Below the pieces are notes generated by a model. That model made no database searches, had not been told where the DNA came from, and was given only the letters and a program-made list of their open reading frames with translations. A stretch of 32,723 bases of DNA from NCBI GenBank assembly GCA_964584995.1, contig CAZPCA010000014.1, positions 1 to 32,723 of the forward strand, read 5' to 3'. This stretch comes from JAJTFW01 sp964584995 (GTDB taxonomy: Bacteria; Bacteroidota; Bacteroidia; AKYH767-A; OLB10). The position numbers were made by a program, and so were the translations under genes. Numbering within the stretch: the first letter of the stretch is position 1; each line of letters starts with the position of its first letter. This document shows positions 1-8,442 of the stretch, in pieces.

Positions 1-522
1 CGGTTTTTCAAAATAATATTCGGCTGCAGCCTCTGCACCATAGATTCCGGGACCCATCTCGATCACGTTGAGGTAGACCTCCATGATGCGCTCCTTGCTC
101 CAGAAAATTTCAATGAGGAAAGTGAAATAGACTTCCAACCCCTTTCGCAGCCAGCTGCGGCCCTGCCACAGAAAAACATTCTTCGCAGTTTGCTGACTGA
201 TGGTGGAAGCGCCTTTTACTTTTTTGCCCTTGTTTTTCTTGTTGTACTTCACCGCTTTCTCAATGGCTTCCAGGTCGAAGCCGAAATGCTCCTCGAATTT
301 CTGGTCCTCCGCGGTAACGACGGCAAGCGGCAGGTTAGGGGAGATATCACTGAGCGGTTTCCAGTCGTAATGCATACGTGCGTCCTCTGATTCAGTCAGG
401 CGTATCAGCATCAGTGGGGTAAGCGGTACCGGTACGTAGCGGTAAAGCAAGGTGAGCAGTACGCTGAAAAGGATGCAGCCGACAATCAGGGAAAGCAGAA
501 TACGGAAGATCTTCCTCAACAT
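1..522 (-). CDS. mtgA: Monofunctional peptidoglycan transglycosylase, 3' end cut by window edge
   Basis: Glycosyltransferase family 51 enzyme that polymerises lipid II into glycan strands at the periplasmic face of the inner membrane. The 174 visible residues begin with a membrane anchor (about residues 6-28). Three GT51 motifs follow: E72-D-x-x-F-x-x-H79-x-G with catalytic Glu72, then GASTISQQTAKN (104-115), then the RKGLE...SKERIMEVYLN block (126-152) leading into YGAEAAAEYYFEK. No transpeptidase domain is visible, but the C terminus lies outside the window, so a bifunctional enzyme is not strictly excluded. The short N terminus fits MtgA. ATG at 522 is chosen because a perfect -7 box (TAACTTTG, 527-534) ends only 4 bases upstream, which suggests a leaderless mRNA. 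Confidence 0.9.
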   Translation of the reverse strand, partial: MLRKIFRILLSLIVGCILFSVLLTLLYRYVPVPLTPLMLIRLTESEDARMHYDWKPLSDISPNLPLAVVTAEDQKFEEHFGFDLEAIEKAVKYNKKNKGKKVKGASTISQQTAKNVFLWQGRSWLRKGLEVYFTFLIEIFWSKERIMEVYLNVIEMGPGIYGAEAAAEYYFEKP

Positions 523-526
523 GGTG

Positions 527-534
527 CAAAGTTA
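527..534 (-). promoter_or_regulatory. Bacteroidota -7 box of mtgA
   Basis: TAACTTTG matches TAnnTTTG exactly and ends 4 bases before the mtgA ATG, so transcription would begin at or next to the start codon. No well-placed -33 TTTG is seen. Confidence 0.6.
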
Positions 535-584
535 GGAAAATGGTGCTGTGGCATGACCTGGCGACCCCCTACTGCCAATTTGTT

Positions 585-592
585 TAATTTTG
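585..592 (+). promoter_or_regulatory. Bacteroidota -7 box of the small membrane protein gene
   Basis: TAATTTTG is an exact TAnnTTTG match 7 bases before the ATG at 600. It lies back-to-back with the mtgA promoter, so the two genes share a divergent control region of about 80 bases. Confidence 0.55.
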
Positions 593-599
593 TAGCTGT

Positions 600-950
600 A
601 TGATTTCGGATCGCGCCCGTAGTTACGAGAACTTCCACATTGTGCTGTGGCTGGTAAAAGATGCCTGTTGGGTGATGGACCTAAAGATTCCCGGGCTCCT
701 GATGATTTTTCCCACCATCAGTGTGGCCTTGCATATCACATGGCTGCATCGTAAACATACAGCCGAATTGTACCACAATCTTGCCGTGGTATGTTGGATA
801 TGCGCCAACTCAATCTGGATGATCGGCGAGTTTTTCTATAACGATACCTTGCGCCCTGCTGCTACCTTTTTCTTCAGTGTCGGCCTTATCATGGTGGCCG
901 TTTATTACGGACTTATCCGTCCGGGCATTCGGAAAAGTAACAATGTTTAG
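600..950 (+). CDS. Small polytopic membrane protein of unknown function
   Basis: A 116-residue protein I do not recognise as a named family. It has an N-terminal amphipathic stretch, then about three hydrophobic segments (roughly residues 32-48, 60-80 and 86-105) rich in Trp, Phe and Ile, and a basic C-terminal tail. That layout fits an inner-membrane protein. Reality of the gene is supported by an exact promoter box 7 bases upstream and by an ORF filling the gap between mtgA and purL. It converges on purL: its TAG (948-950) overlaps the purL TAA (complement of 947-949). No catalytic motif is visible and no function is assigned. Confidence 0.75.
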   Translation: MISDRARSYENFHIVLWLVKDACWVMDLKIPGLLMIFPTISVALHITWLHRKHTAELYHNLAVVCWICANSIWMIGEFFYNDTLRPAATFFFSVGLIMVAVYYGLIRPGIRKSNNV

Positions 951-3190
951 TTTGACTGCTTTAGCAGATCGGCGATACTGTTCATGTAGGGTCCACCGAA
1001 TACACTGATGTCGCCGTAGGATTGCTCGTCGATCACGACTTCGTTTCCGCCTACCACACCGAGGTTCGTGAAGTCCACATCGCTGTTCGCGACCAATTCA
1101 ACAAATGCATCCAGTTTGTCAGGATGCACGCTCACCACTACACGGCTTTGTGCTTCTCCGAAGAGGAAGGCATCGCGACGGTAGTCTTCGTCCGTATCAA
1201 TGCGGAAACCTTTATTACCGGCAAGAGCCGATTCCAGCAGGCAAATGAATAAACCTCCGTCGCTGACATCGTGTGCGCTCTGAATAAGTCCGCTTCTGAT
1301 CAGTTCCTTCACCAGCTCTTGTACCCTGAATTCATCCTCCAGGTCGAAATGGGGGGCAGGACTATTCTTTATGCCATGGAAAGAGTAGAGGTATTCCGAT
1401 GATCCGATATCGTTCTGTGAACTGCCGAGCATGAACAGACTGTCACCTTCAGTTTTGAAATCCAATGTCGTTTGCAGCGACTTGTTCTCCAATAAGCCGA
1501 CCATGCCGATGGTGGGAGTAGGGAAGACCGGGACTTCCCCCTGCTCGCCCTTGCTTTGGTTGTAGAAGCTTACATTGCCTCCTGTTACCGGCGTTTCAAA
1601 CCGGGTGCAGGCTTTGGACATTCCCTTGATTGCGTGTACAAATTGCCAGTAGACCTCAGGGTTGTAGGGGTTGCCGAAATTCAGGCAATTGGTTACGGCA
1701 GAGGGTACACCTCCGCTGCATACGATGTTCCGGGCCGCTTCAGCGACCGCAATCGCACATCCTTGCTCTGGATCACTGTACACGTAACGCGAATTGCAAT
1801 CGACGGAGAGCGCCAGGGCTTTCTTGGTGCCCCTCACATCTACCAATGCTGCGTCGCTGGGCTTATTGGTGCTCATATTGATGGTGCCTACCATCGAATC
1901 ATACTGCGTATATACCCAGCGCTTGGAAGCAATGTTCGGATGCGACGCAAGATGCTGCATGGCAGGCATCAGATCGGTAGGTTCTTTCACCTGATCCATG
2001 CGGAAAGCACGGTTGAGGGCCATGTATGCAGGCTCATTGTAGGCTCTCTGATAAACAGGCGCTCCTCCGCCAAGTACCAGTGAATCGGCGGGCACATCGG
2101 CCAGCAATTCGCCCTGCATGTAAAAATGCAAGCGATCTCCCTCGGTCACTTCTCCAATCTGTGTGCAGTTGAGGTCCCACTTGGTGAATATTCTTTCTAT
2201 TTCTTCCTCTCGGCCTTTTTGTACCACCACGAGCATCCTTTCCTGTGATTCGCTGAGAAGGATCTCCCAGCCTTTCATGTTGGACTGCCTGGTAGGAACC
2301 TTGTCGAGCCAGATGTGCATGCCGTGTTTTCCTTTAGCCGACATCTCACTGGTCGAACAAATGATTCCTGCAGCCCCCATGTCCTGCATGCCTACCACCG
2401 CACCGGTACGTATGATTTCCAGTGTGGCTTCAAGCAATAGCTTTTCCATGAAGGGGTCACCCACCTGGACCGACGGAAGATCTTCATGGGAATCTTCGTG
2501 CAGGTCTCCTGATGCAAACGTGGCACCGTGGATACCGTCCTTGCCGGTGGAGGAGCCTACAATGTAAACAGGATTGCCAGCGCCGTAGGAAATGGCAGAT
2601 ACTGTTTCGCCCTCTTTGACAAGACCTACCGACATGGCATTGACCAGGATGTTGACATTGAAGGAATCATCGAAAAACACTTCGCCGCCCACCGTAGGAA
2701 CGCCGAAGGCATTGCCATAATCGCCGATACCTTTCACCACACCGCGCATCAGCCATTGTGTGCGGGCCAGTGCGGGATTGCCGAAGCGGAGAGAGTTCAG
2801 CTGAGCGATGGGGCGTGCTCCCATCGTAAAGATGTCCCTGTTAATACCGCCGACTCCGGTGGCTGCACCCTGATAGGGTTCTATTGCCGAGGGGTGGTTG
2901 TGCGATTCTATCTTGAATGCACAGGCAAGCCCGTCACCGATGGCTACCAGTCCTGCGTTCTCCTCTCCCGCTTTGGCCAGCATGTGGGGGCCTTCTTTGG
3001 GAAGGGTCTTCAGCCAGGTGATGGAGTTTTTATAGGAGCAGTGCTCGGACCACATCACCGAGTAAATACTCAGTTCGGTGAAGTTGGGTGTGCGTCCCAG
3101 AATACTTTTTATTTTTTCGAATTCTTCGGGCAGTAAACCGAGTTTGCCGGCGGTTTCTACTGTGGATAAATCTTCGGTGGTGGAGGACAT
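947..3190 (-). CDS. purL: Phosphoribosylformylglycinamidine synthase II, small PurL
   Basis: Converts formylglycinamide ribonucleotide to formylglycinamidine ribonucleotide using ATP and ammonia (fourth step of de novo purine synthesis). At 747 residues it is the small PurL form, which in other bacteria works with separate PurQ (glutaminase) and PurS; neither gene is in this window. The diagnostic ESHNHPSAIEPYQGAATG block is near residue 95, followed by GGINRDIFTMGARPIA; a second AIRS-like half has TPVTGGNVSFYN and SAHDVSDGGL. Start ATG at 3190 is supported by an exact TACTTTTG box at 3238-3245 that leaves a leader of about 40-45 bases. The gene is divergent from the membrane protein at 3288. 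Confidence 0.96.
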   Translation of the reverse strand: MSSTTEDLSTVETAGKLGLLPEEFEKIKSILGRTPNFTELSIYSVMWSEHCSYKNSITWLKTLPKEGPHMLAKAGEENAGLVAIGDGLACAFKIESHNHPSAIEPYQGAATGVGGINRDIFTMGARPIAQLNSLRFGNPALARTQWLMRGVVKGIGDYGNAFGVPTVGGEVFFDDSFNVNILVNAMSVGLVKEGETVSAISYGAGNPVYIVGSSTGKDGIHGATFASGDLHEDSHEDLPSVQVGDPFMEKLLLEATLEIIRTGAVVGMQDMGAAGIICSTSEMSAKGKHGMHIWLDKVPTRQSNMKGWEILLSESQERMLVVVQKGREEEIERIFTKWDLNCTQIGEVTEGDRLHFYMQGELLADVPADSLVLGGGAPVYQRAYNEPAYMALNRAFRMDQVKEPTDLMPAMQHLASHPNIASKRWVYTQYDSMVGTINMSTNKPSDAALVDVRGTKKALALSVDCNSRYVYSDPEQGCAIAVAEAARNIVCSGGVPSAVTNCLNFGNPYNPEVYWQFVHAIKGMSKACTRFETPVTGGNVSFYNQSKGEQGEVPVFPTPTIGMVGLLENKSLQTTLDFKTEGDSLFMLGSSQNDIGSSEYLYSFHGIKNSPAPHFDLEDEFRVQELVKELIRSGLIQSAHDVSDGGLFICLLESALAGNKGFRIDTDEDYRRDAFLFGEAQSRVVVSVHPDKLDAFVELVANSDVDFTNLGVVGGNEVVIDEQSYGDISVFGGPYMNSIADLLKQSN

Positions 3191-3237
3191 GGTGCTGGGT
3201 TGAAACGGTACGGATGAACGATTGATCCGTCACTGCG

Positions 3238-3245
3238 CAAAAGTA
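3238..3245 (-). promoter_or_regulatory. -7 box of purL
   Basis: TACTTTTG is an exact TAnnTTTG match 47 bases upstream of the purL ATG. With the + strand box at 3275-3282 it forms a compact divergent promoter pair. No PurR-like operator or purine riboswitch was recognised in the leader. Confidence 0.6.
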
Positions 3246-3274
3246 GTGCTTATGGCGCTAAACCTGTAAAATTT

Positions 3275-3282
3275 TATCTTTG
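3275..3282 (+). promoter_or_regulatory. -7 box of the membrane protein pair
   Basis: TATCTTTG is an exact TAnnTTTG match ending 5 bases before the ATG at 3288, implying a leaderless or nearly leaderless transcript. It probably drives both paralogues, 3288-4601 and 4598-5857. Confidence 0.6.
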
Positions 3283-3287
3283 AACCG

Positions 3288-4601
3288 ATGCTGGAAGTAG
3301 CGCTGTCCTTGGCCTTTATTTTTTTTGCTATTTATTTGATAGGCAAATGGAAAATATTTGAAGTAGACCATCTGCCGAGACAGGTTTTCCACCTCATGTT
3401 TATAATTAAATTGATGGCAGCCCTGGCGCTGTATATCATTTACACCCGGTTTTACACCGATCGGAGTACAGCGGATATATTCCGCTATTACGACGACTCG
3501 GCGGTGCTCTACGGCGCTTTCACCGATCATCCATGGGATTTCTTTCGGATGCTGACCGGCTTGGATGCCGGAAATGTGTCTCTGCAGCCTTATTACGATA
3601 GCATGCGCAATTGGTATAACACCGATTTGCTGTTCAACGATAGCAGGACCATGATACGACTCAACGCATTCCTGCGACTTTTCACAGTGGGCACATATTT
3701 CCCCCACGCGGTAGTGATGTGTTTCCTTTCCCTGCTGGGACTAACCGGCATCTATCGCCTGTTGAATCGGCTCATGCCCGGGCGGGAACTCTTGCTCTTG
3801 TTGCTTGTCTTTATGCTTCCTTCCACCCTGATATGGACTTCCGGAATGATCAAGGAGGCCCTGCTCCTGTTTGTGCTGGGCGCTGTACTTTATCGCCTCG
3901 AATGCGGAGCAATTCCGGGTTCAACAGGTCGCTGGAACAGTTTGTTCCTGCTGGTTCTGATTCTGGCAATGATGATGGTGAAAGCCTATGTGTTCTTTCT
4001 GATGGCGCCGGTGTTCATCATTGTTTGGAAGTACCTGCGAAAGGATGGCCCGGGGATTTCTTTGGCAGCAGGATTGCTAGCTGTATGGATGATGGCGATG
4101 GCGCTTGCCTCTCCCTATATCACTGGCCGCAGTGTGCCAGAGCTGATTGCGGATAAGCAGACAGAATTCTATGCGGTAGCAGAAAGAGATCATGCAGGGA
4201 GTATGATCGATGTGCATCGTCTGGAGCCAAGTTGGACCGATTTGATCGCAGAGGCGCCCTCCGCATTCTTTCGTACACTCCTGTTGCCATTGCCCTGGCA
4301 ATCGCACAATATCCTGATGTGGTTCTCTGTTGGCGAGAACCTGCTGATACTCTCCTTGCTGATCTTGTTCCTTTTCACTTCTCGTAAAAATCATGCTCCA
4401 GTGGTAATCGCTCCTTTAATGGCCTTGCTCTTTTTCGGAGTGACTATTTTCGTCCTATCCGGTTGGGTCGCCCCGGTCATCGGTGCCCTTGTTCGGTATA
4501 AGGTTCCAGGTCTTGTCTTTTTGCTGGCAGGTCTGTCGGCCTGGTCTTACAGGCCTTGGATGGGGATGTCTTTCTGGTTGGCCAAAGTCAGGAAAGGATG
4601 A
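3288..4601 (+). CDS. Polytopic membrane protein, first of a paralogous pair
   Basis: A 437-residue protein with about ten hydrophobic segments. Most of its features recur in the next gene: a DRxxxxDxxxYxxD region near residues 64-77, a soluble loop ending in NDSRTMIRLNAFL, then PSTLIWTSGMIKEALLLF, and near the C terminus PVIGALVRYKVPGL. The conserved acidic residues in the first extracytoplasmic loop, followed by membrane helices with a KE motif, resemble membrane glycosyltransferase or polymerase-like proteins of the GT-C/EpsG type. That is a resemblance only, and no family is assigned. The start is fixed by a TATCTTTG box 5 bases upstream. It overlaps the next gene by 4 bases (ATGA), so the two are very likely co-transcribed and translationally coupled. 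Confidence 0.8.
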   Translation: MLEVALSLAFIFFAIYLIGKWKIFEVDHLPRQVFHLMFIIKLMAALALYIIYTRFYTDRSTADIFRYYDDSAVLYGAFTDHPWDFFRMLTGLDAGNVSLQPYYDSMRNWYNTDLLFNDSRTMIRLNAFLRLFTVGTYFPHAVVMCFLSLLGLTGIYRLLNRLMPGRELLLLLLVFMLPSTLIWTSGMIKEALLLFVLGAVLYRLECGAIPGSTGRWNSLFLLVLILAMMMVKAYVFFLMAPVFIIVWKYLRKDGPGISLAAGLLAVWMMAMALASPYITGRSVPELIADKQTEFYAVAERDHAGSMIDVHRLEPSWTDLIAEAPSAFFRTLLLPLPWQSHNILMWFSVGENLLILSLLILFLFTSRKNHAPVVIAPLMALLFFGVTIFVLSGWVAPVIGALVRYKVPGLVFLLAGLSAWSYRPWMGMSFWLAKVRKG

Positions 4602-5857
4602 TGTTACTCCTGTTGGTACATGTGTTTTTTTGTATGCTGCTGTTAAGGTGCATGAAGTGGTTCAGGCAGTTTGACCTGCCATTTTACGTCTGGCCACTGA
4701 TCTTGTTGATCAAGGTGCTCATTGGTTTTTTCATGGCCCAATACTACATGGACCGATACCAGGGCGGGGACATGCACGCTTACCTGCACGATGCCGCCGC
4801 CTTTCAAGGGCTGTATCAATCCTCTCCAATCGATTTCTGGAAGATCATAAGCGGTTGCTATACAGAAGGAGAAAGCTTCGGAGGTTTTTTTACAGGATTG
4901 AAGATTTGGTTCGACAGCGGATTCGGTGACTCGTTCAACGATGCCCGCACGGTGGTGAGATTTCATGCCGTCCTCGGACTTGTCTCCGGTCAAAATGAAT
5001 GGGTGCATTTGCTTTGGTCTAATTTCCTTTCAATGGTCGGCGTGGTGGCCTTGATCCATTTTGCTGCGGGAGGCAAGGTGCAAAAAGCTTGGCTGCCGTT
5101 ATTGGTTTTTTTCATTCCCAATGTGCTCATATGGTCCTCCCTGATTCTCAAGGAGAGCCTGCTGCTTTTTGCATTGGGAGGCAGCTTGGTTAGCTTCAGT
5201 CGCTTGCGTCAGGAAATCTCCGTTCGCAATGCGATGGTCTTGTTTTTTTTCTTGATTTGTTTTCTGTTGGTGAAGTCTTTTTGGCTGATGCTGCTTTTAC
5301 CGGCCTTTGCGTATGGACTGGTGGTGCGAAAAGAAAATCAAAAAGTGGTTGGACTGCTGTTTACTTACCTGGCCATTGCAGTGTTTGTATTGATCCTGGG
5401 GACGATATTCCCCTTTTTCGATGTACCCGCACAACTGTATGCTCAGCAGCGAAACATGTGGAAATTTGCTGTTTATATGCACGCCGGCAGCCTCATGGAG
5501 CCGGTAGGTTTTGCACCCACTCCCTGGAGTTTGATCCGTCATTTCCCTGATGCATTTTACAAGGGTTGTATGACGCCTCTGCCTTCCGGTCAGCCCGGAC
5601 TCTTTGCTGCCATGCTGGTGGCGGAGAATTTCCTCTTGCCTTTCCTCCTGGTAAGGTACCTTTTACGGAGGAAACAGGTGCTGGTTGAGCCGGCATTTCC
5701 CCTGGTCGTTTGTGTCCTGTTGGGGGTGGGCATCGTGCTGATCAGTGCCTTCACAACACCAGTGCTTGGAAGCCTTATCCGCTACCGCATGCCGGGGATG
5801 TTGTGTTTGATTGTATCGCTGGTGTTGGTGAATGCAAACAGGCTGCAATCGAAATAG
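4598..5857 (+). CDS. Polytopic membrane protein, second of a paralogous pair
   Basis: A 419-residue paralogue of the preceding protein. Shared landmarks in the same order are MDRYQGGDMHAYLHDAAA (first-loop acidic cluster), NDARTVVRFHAVL, PNVLIWSSLILKESLLLF, PLPSGQPGLF and PVLGSLIRYRMPGM. The start is ATG at 4598 (or the adjacent ATG at 4601): 4598-4601 reads ATGA, overlapping the upstream stop, and GGAAAGG just before it could serve as a ribosome site. An in-frame TTG further upstream at 4556 is less likely. Substrate and function are unknown; the proteins could act as a heterodimer or have diverged in specificity after tandem duplication. Confidence 0.8.
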   Translation: MMLLLLVHVFFCMLLLRCMKWFRQFDLPFYVWPLILLIKVLIGFFMAQYYMDRYQGGDMHAYLHDAAAFQGLYQSSPIDFWKIISGCYTEGESFGGFFTGLKIWFDSGFGDSFNDARTVVRFHAVLGLVSGQNEWVHLLWSNFLSMVGVVALIHFAAGGKVQKAWLPLLVFFIPNVLIWSSLILKESLLLFALGGSLVSFSRLRQEISVRNAMVLFFFLICFLLVKSFWLMLLLPAFAYGLVVRKENQKVVGLLFTYLAIAVFVLILGTIFPFFDVPAQLYAQQRNMWKFAVYMHAGSLMEPVGFAPTPWSLIRHFPDAFYKGCMTPLPSGQPGLFAAMLVAENFLLPFLLVRYLLRRKQVLVEPAFPLVVCVLLGVGIVLISAFTTPVLGSLIRYRMPGMLCLIVSLVLVNANRLQSK

Positions 5858-5915
5858 CCGTCCTTCTCCTTGCATTTCCTTTTTCTGTTTTCTTTGTGGT
5901 AAAGATAGAACCGCT

Positions 5916-7619
5916 ATGAAACTATTTCGTCGAAAGGAAATCTCTTCCATCCTTCAGCAGTTGCAAGCATCCGAAGGAACTGGCGGACTTTTGAAGAAAC
6001 ACCTGCGCGTACGCGACCTGACAGCGCTGGGCATTGCTGCCATCATCGGTGCGGGTATTTTCAGTACTATTGGTGGTGCTGCAGCAGCCGGTGGACCGGG
6101 CGTGGTGTTTTTATTCGCCTTTACAGCCATTGCCTGTGGTTTCGCCGCCTTTTGTTATGCGGAGTTCGCCAGTATGGTGCCGGCAAGTGGTTCTGCCTAT
6201 ACGTATTCGTATGTCGCTTTCGGAGAACTTTTCGCCTGGATCATCGGGTGGGCACTTATCATGGAGTACGCCATCGGCAATATTGTAGTGGCCATCTCAT
6301 GGTCGGGCTATTTCTCTACTTTGCTTGAGCATATCCGCATTCCGCTTGCAGGCCTCGAAAACGGAATCCATCTTCCAGCCTGGTCGGGTATCGATTATTT
6401 CTCCGCCCGGCGTGCTTTCGATGCGGCTATTACCAACGCGTCAGATGTGTCATTGCTCCAGACCGAGGGTTACCGCGCCTGGATATCTGCTCCAGTCATC
6501 GGTGGCTTACGGATTATCATGGATGTCCCTGCATTGGTAATTAACATACTCATCACCTGGCTGGTGTACCGCGGTATCCGTGAATCAAAGAATGCAGGCA
6601 ATGTGATGGTGGCAGTGAAGATGCTGGTGGTATTGCTCGTGATTGCCGTGGGAGCTTTCTATGTGGATCCCGGGAACTGGACTCCCTTTCTGCCCGAAGG
6701 ATGGGGCGGCGTATTCGCCGGCGTCTCGGGTGTTTTCTTCGCATACATCGGCTTCGACGCCATCTCTACTACTGCGGAGGAGTGCCACGATCCGCAGCGG
6801 GATCTGCCACGTGGAATGTTTTATGCCATTGTGATCTGTACCGTGCTGTATATGTTAATAGCGCTGGTGTTGACCGGTATGATTCCATACGATCAACTCA
6901 ACGTAGACGACCCACTGGCCTTCGTGTTCGGCCAACGCGGGCTGGATTGGATCAGTGGTATCATCGCCGTGAGTGCCGTATTTGCGATGGCGAGTGTTTT
7001 GTTGGTTTTTCAGCTCGGACAACCCCGTATATGGATGAGTATGAGTCGCGATGGTTTGTTACCCGTCCGTTTTTCGGAAATGCATCCCCGTTACGGCACT
7101 CCTTCCTTTGCCACTATCGTCACCGGTTTCCTCGTGGGTGTCCCCCTCTTTTTCATCGACATGAATACGGTCACTGATTTATGTTCCATCGGGACCCTTT
7201 TCGCCTTCATCCTCGTGTGCGGCGGAGTTCTCATGTTGCAGCAACAGAAAGACCTTCCACGGAAGTTCAGGGTGCCATACATCAACGGACGCTACATCGT
7301 TCCCGTGTTGTATGTCTTCGTCATGTGCTGGCTGGGATTCAATGAGCAGGAATGGGTTGCTGCCCATGTGAATCCGTTGGTCAATGCAGAGTCCGCACCC
7401 AATTTCATTTTCTTTATCGTTTTCGCTGTGCTGGCCCTGTTCAGTTTCCTCCGTAATCTTTCGCTCATACCGGTGTTGGGTATTTTATCTTGCCTTTACC
7501 TGATGGCGCAGATCCATGTACAGCAATGGGTTGGTTTCGCCATATGGTTACTGATAGGACTCGCCATCTATTTCACCTATGGATACCGGAACAGTCGTCT
7601 GGCCAAAGGTCTTGCATAG
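5916..7619 (+). CDS. APC-family amino acid permease
   Basis: A 567-residue amino acid-polyamine-organocation transporter of the YfnA/cationic amino acid transporter type, located in the inner membrane. After a cytoplasmic N terminus, the signature ALGIAAIIGAGIFSTIGGAA forms the unwound first helix that contacts substrate. Helix 8-region FDAISTTAEECHDPQRDLPR is the conserved loop of this subgroup. About twelve hydrophobic segments are visible, with an enlarged loop of roughly 45 residues near residues 145-190. ATG at 5916 is preferred over the in-frame ATG at 5832, which lies inside the preceding gene. A near-consensus -7 box (TTTCTTTG, 5889-5896) precedes 5916. The substrate cannot be read from sequence. 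Confidence 0.9.
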   Translation: MKLFRRKEISSILQQLQASEGTGGLLKKHLRVRDLTALGIAAIIGAGIFSTIGGAAAAGGPGVVFLFAFTAIACGFAAFCYAEFASMVPASGSAYTYSYVAFGELFAWIIGWALIMEYAIGNIVVAISWSGYFSTLLEHIRIPLAGLENGIHLPAWSGIDYFSARRAFDAAITNASDVSLLQTEGYRAWISAPVIGGLRIIMDVPALVINILITWLVYRGIRESKNAGNVMVAVKMLVVLLVIAVGAFYVDPGNWTPFLPEGWGGVFAGVSGVFFAYIGFDAISTTAEECHDPQRDLPRGMFYAIVICTVLYMLIALVLTGMIPYDQLNVDDPLAFVFGQRGLDWISGIIAVSAVFAMASVLLVFQLGQPRIWMSMSRDGLLPVRFSEMHPRYGTPSFATIVTGFLVGVPLFFIDMNTVTDLCSIGTLFAFILVCGGVLMLQQQKDLPRKFRVPYINGRYIVPVLYVFVMCWLGFNEQEWVAAHVNPLVNAESAPNFIFFIVFAVLALFSFLRNLSLIPVLGILSCLYLMAQIHVQQWVGFAIWLLIGLAIYFTYGYRNSRLAKGLA

Positions 7620-7657
7620 CGGGGTAGATGATCTATGAAACCAAGGTGCATGTTTGT

Positions 7658-7665
7658 TATTTTTG
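7658..7665 (+). promoter_or_regulatory. -7 box of the SDR gene, decides its start
   Basis: TATTTTTG (exact TAnnTTTG) ends 6 bases before ATG 7672. An alternative in-frame start at 7654 lies upstream of the box and could not be in the transcript, so 7672 is the start and the mRNA is probably leaderless. Confidence 0.6.
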
Positions 7666-7671
7666 TGTCCG

Positions 7672-8442
7672 ATGGAAAAGCAACAAATAGCCCTTATAAC
7701 AGGTGCCACTTCGGGTTTCGGCAAAGCCACTGCAATGCGTTTTGCGGAAGAGGGCTGGAATCTGATACTTGCAGGCCGTCGCAGTGATCGTCTGGAGGCA
7801 CTCTCTTCGGAGTTGTCTGGGCGCTTCGGAGTCGGTACTGTGACCTTGACCTTGGATGTGCGTGTTCGGCAGGAGGTAGAACAACAGCTGGAAGCGCTGC
7901 CGGAGAAGTGGAAAGCGGTCGACGTATTGGTGAACAACGCGGGTCTCGCTGCGGGTCTTTCAGCCATTCAAGATGGAGATGTGGACGATTGGGAGCAGAT
8001 GATTGATACCAATGTGAAAGGCTTGTTGTACGTGAGCCGCGTTGTTATGCCCTGGATGATTGCACGCCAGTCCGGTCACATAGTGAACCTGGGCAGTACT
8101 GCCGGCAAGGATGCTTATGCCAACGGAAACGTCTATTGCGCCACCAAATTCGCCGTCGACGCCATCTCCAAATCCATGCGCATAGACCTATTGCCACACG
8201 GTATCCGCGTGACCTCCGTCAATCCGGGTGCGGCAGAAACGGAGTTTGCCAACGTCAGGTTCAAAGGCGATGAGGCACGGGCCAAAGCCGTATACACAGG
8301 TTTCGAGCCGCTCATCGCGGAGGACATTGCCGATATCATCTGGTTTGCCGTGAGCAGGCCGGCCCGAGTCGGTATCAATGATATTGTCGTCACGCCACTG
8401 GCACAAGCCAATGCTATGTACATCAACCGCAAAAATGCATGA
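7672..8442 (+). CDS. Short-chain dehydrogenase/reductase (YdfG-like)
   Basis: A 256-residue classical SDR oxidoreductase using NAD(P). The nucleotide-binding TGATSGFG begins at residue 10, NNAG follows strand 4, and the catalytic Ser-Tyr-Lys set is present with Tyr155 and Lys159 in YCATK. The overall pattern (GATSGFGKATAMRFAEEGW, VNPGAAETEF) resembles the E. coli YdfG group, which oxidises L-serine and other 3-hydroxy acids. The substrate here is an inference. Its TGA overlaps the ATG of the amidohydrolase (ATGA, 8439-8442), so the two form an operon. Confidence 0.93.
   Translation: MEKQQIALITGATSGFGKATAMRFAEEGWNLILAGRRSDRLEALSSELSGRFGVGTVTLTLDVRVRQEVEQQLEALPEKWKAVDVLVNNAGLAAGLSAIQDGDVDDWEQMIDTNVKGLLYVSRVVMPWMIARQSGHIVNLGSTAGKDAYANGNVYCATKFAVDAISKSMRIDLLPHGIRVTSVNPGAAETEFANVRFKGDEARAKAVYTGFEPLIAEDIADIIWFAVSRPARVGINDIVVTPLAQANAMYINRKNA

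Noticed and set aside
2528..3136. 202-codon plus-strand ORF antisense to purL
   Set aside because: It is a shadow of the purL frame with implausible composition; purL is certain.
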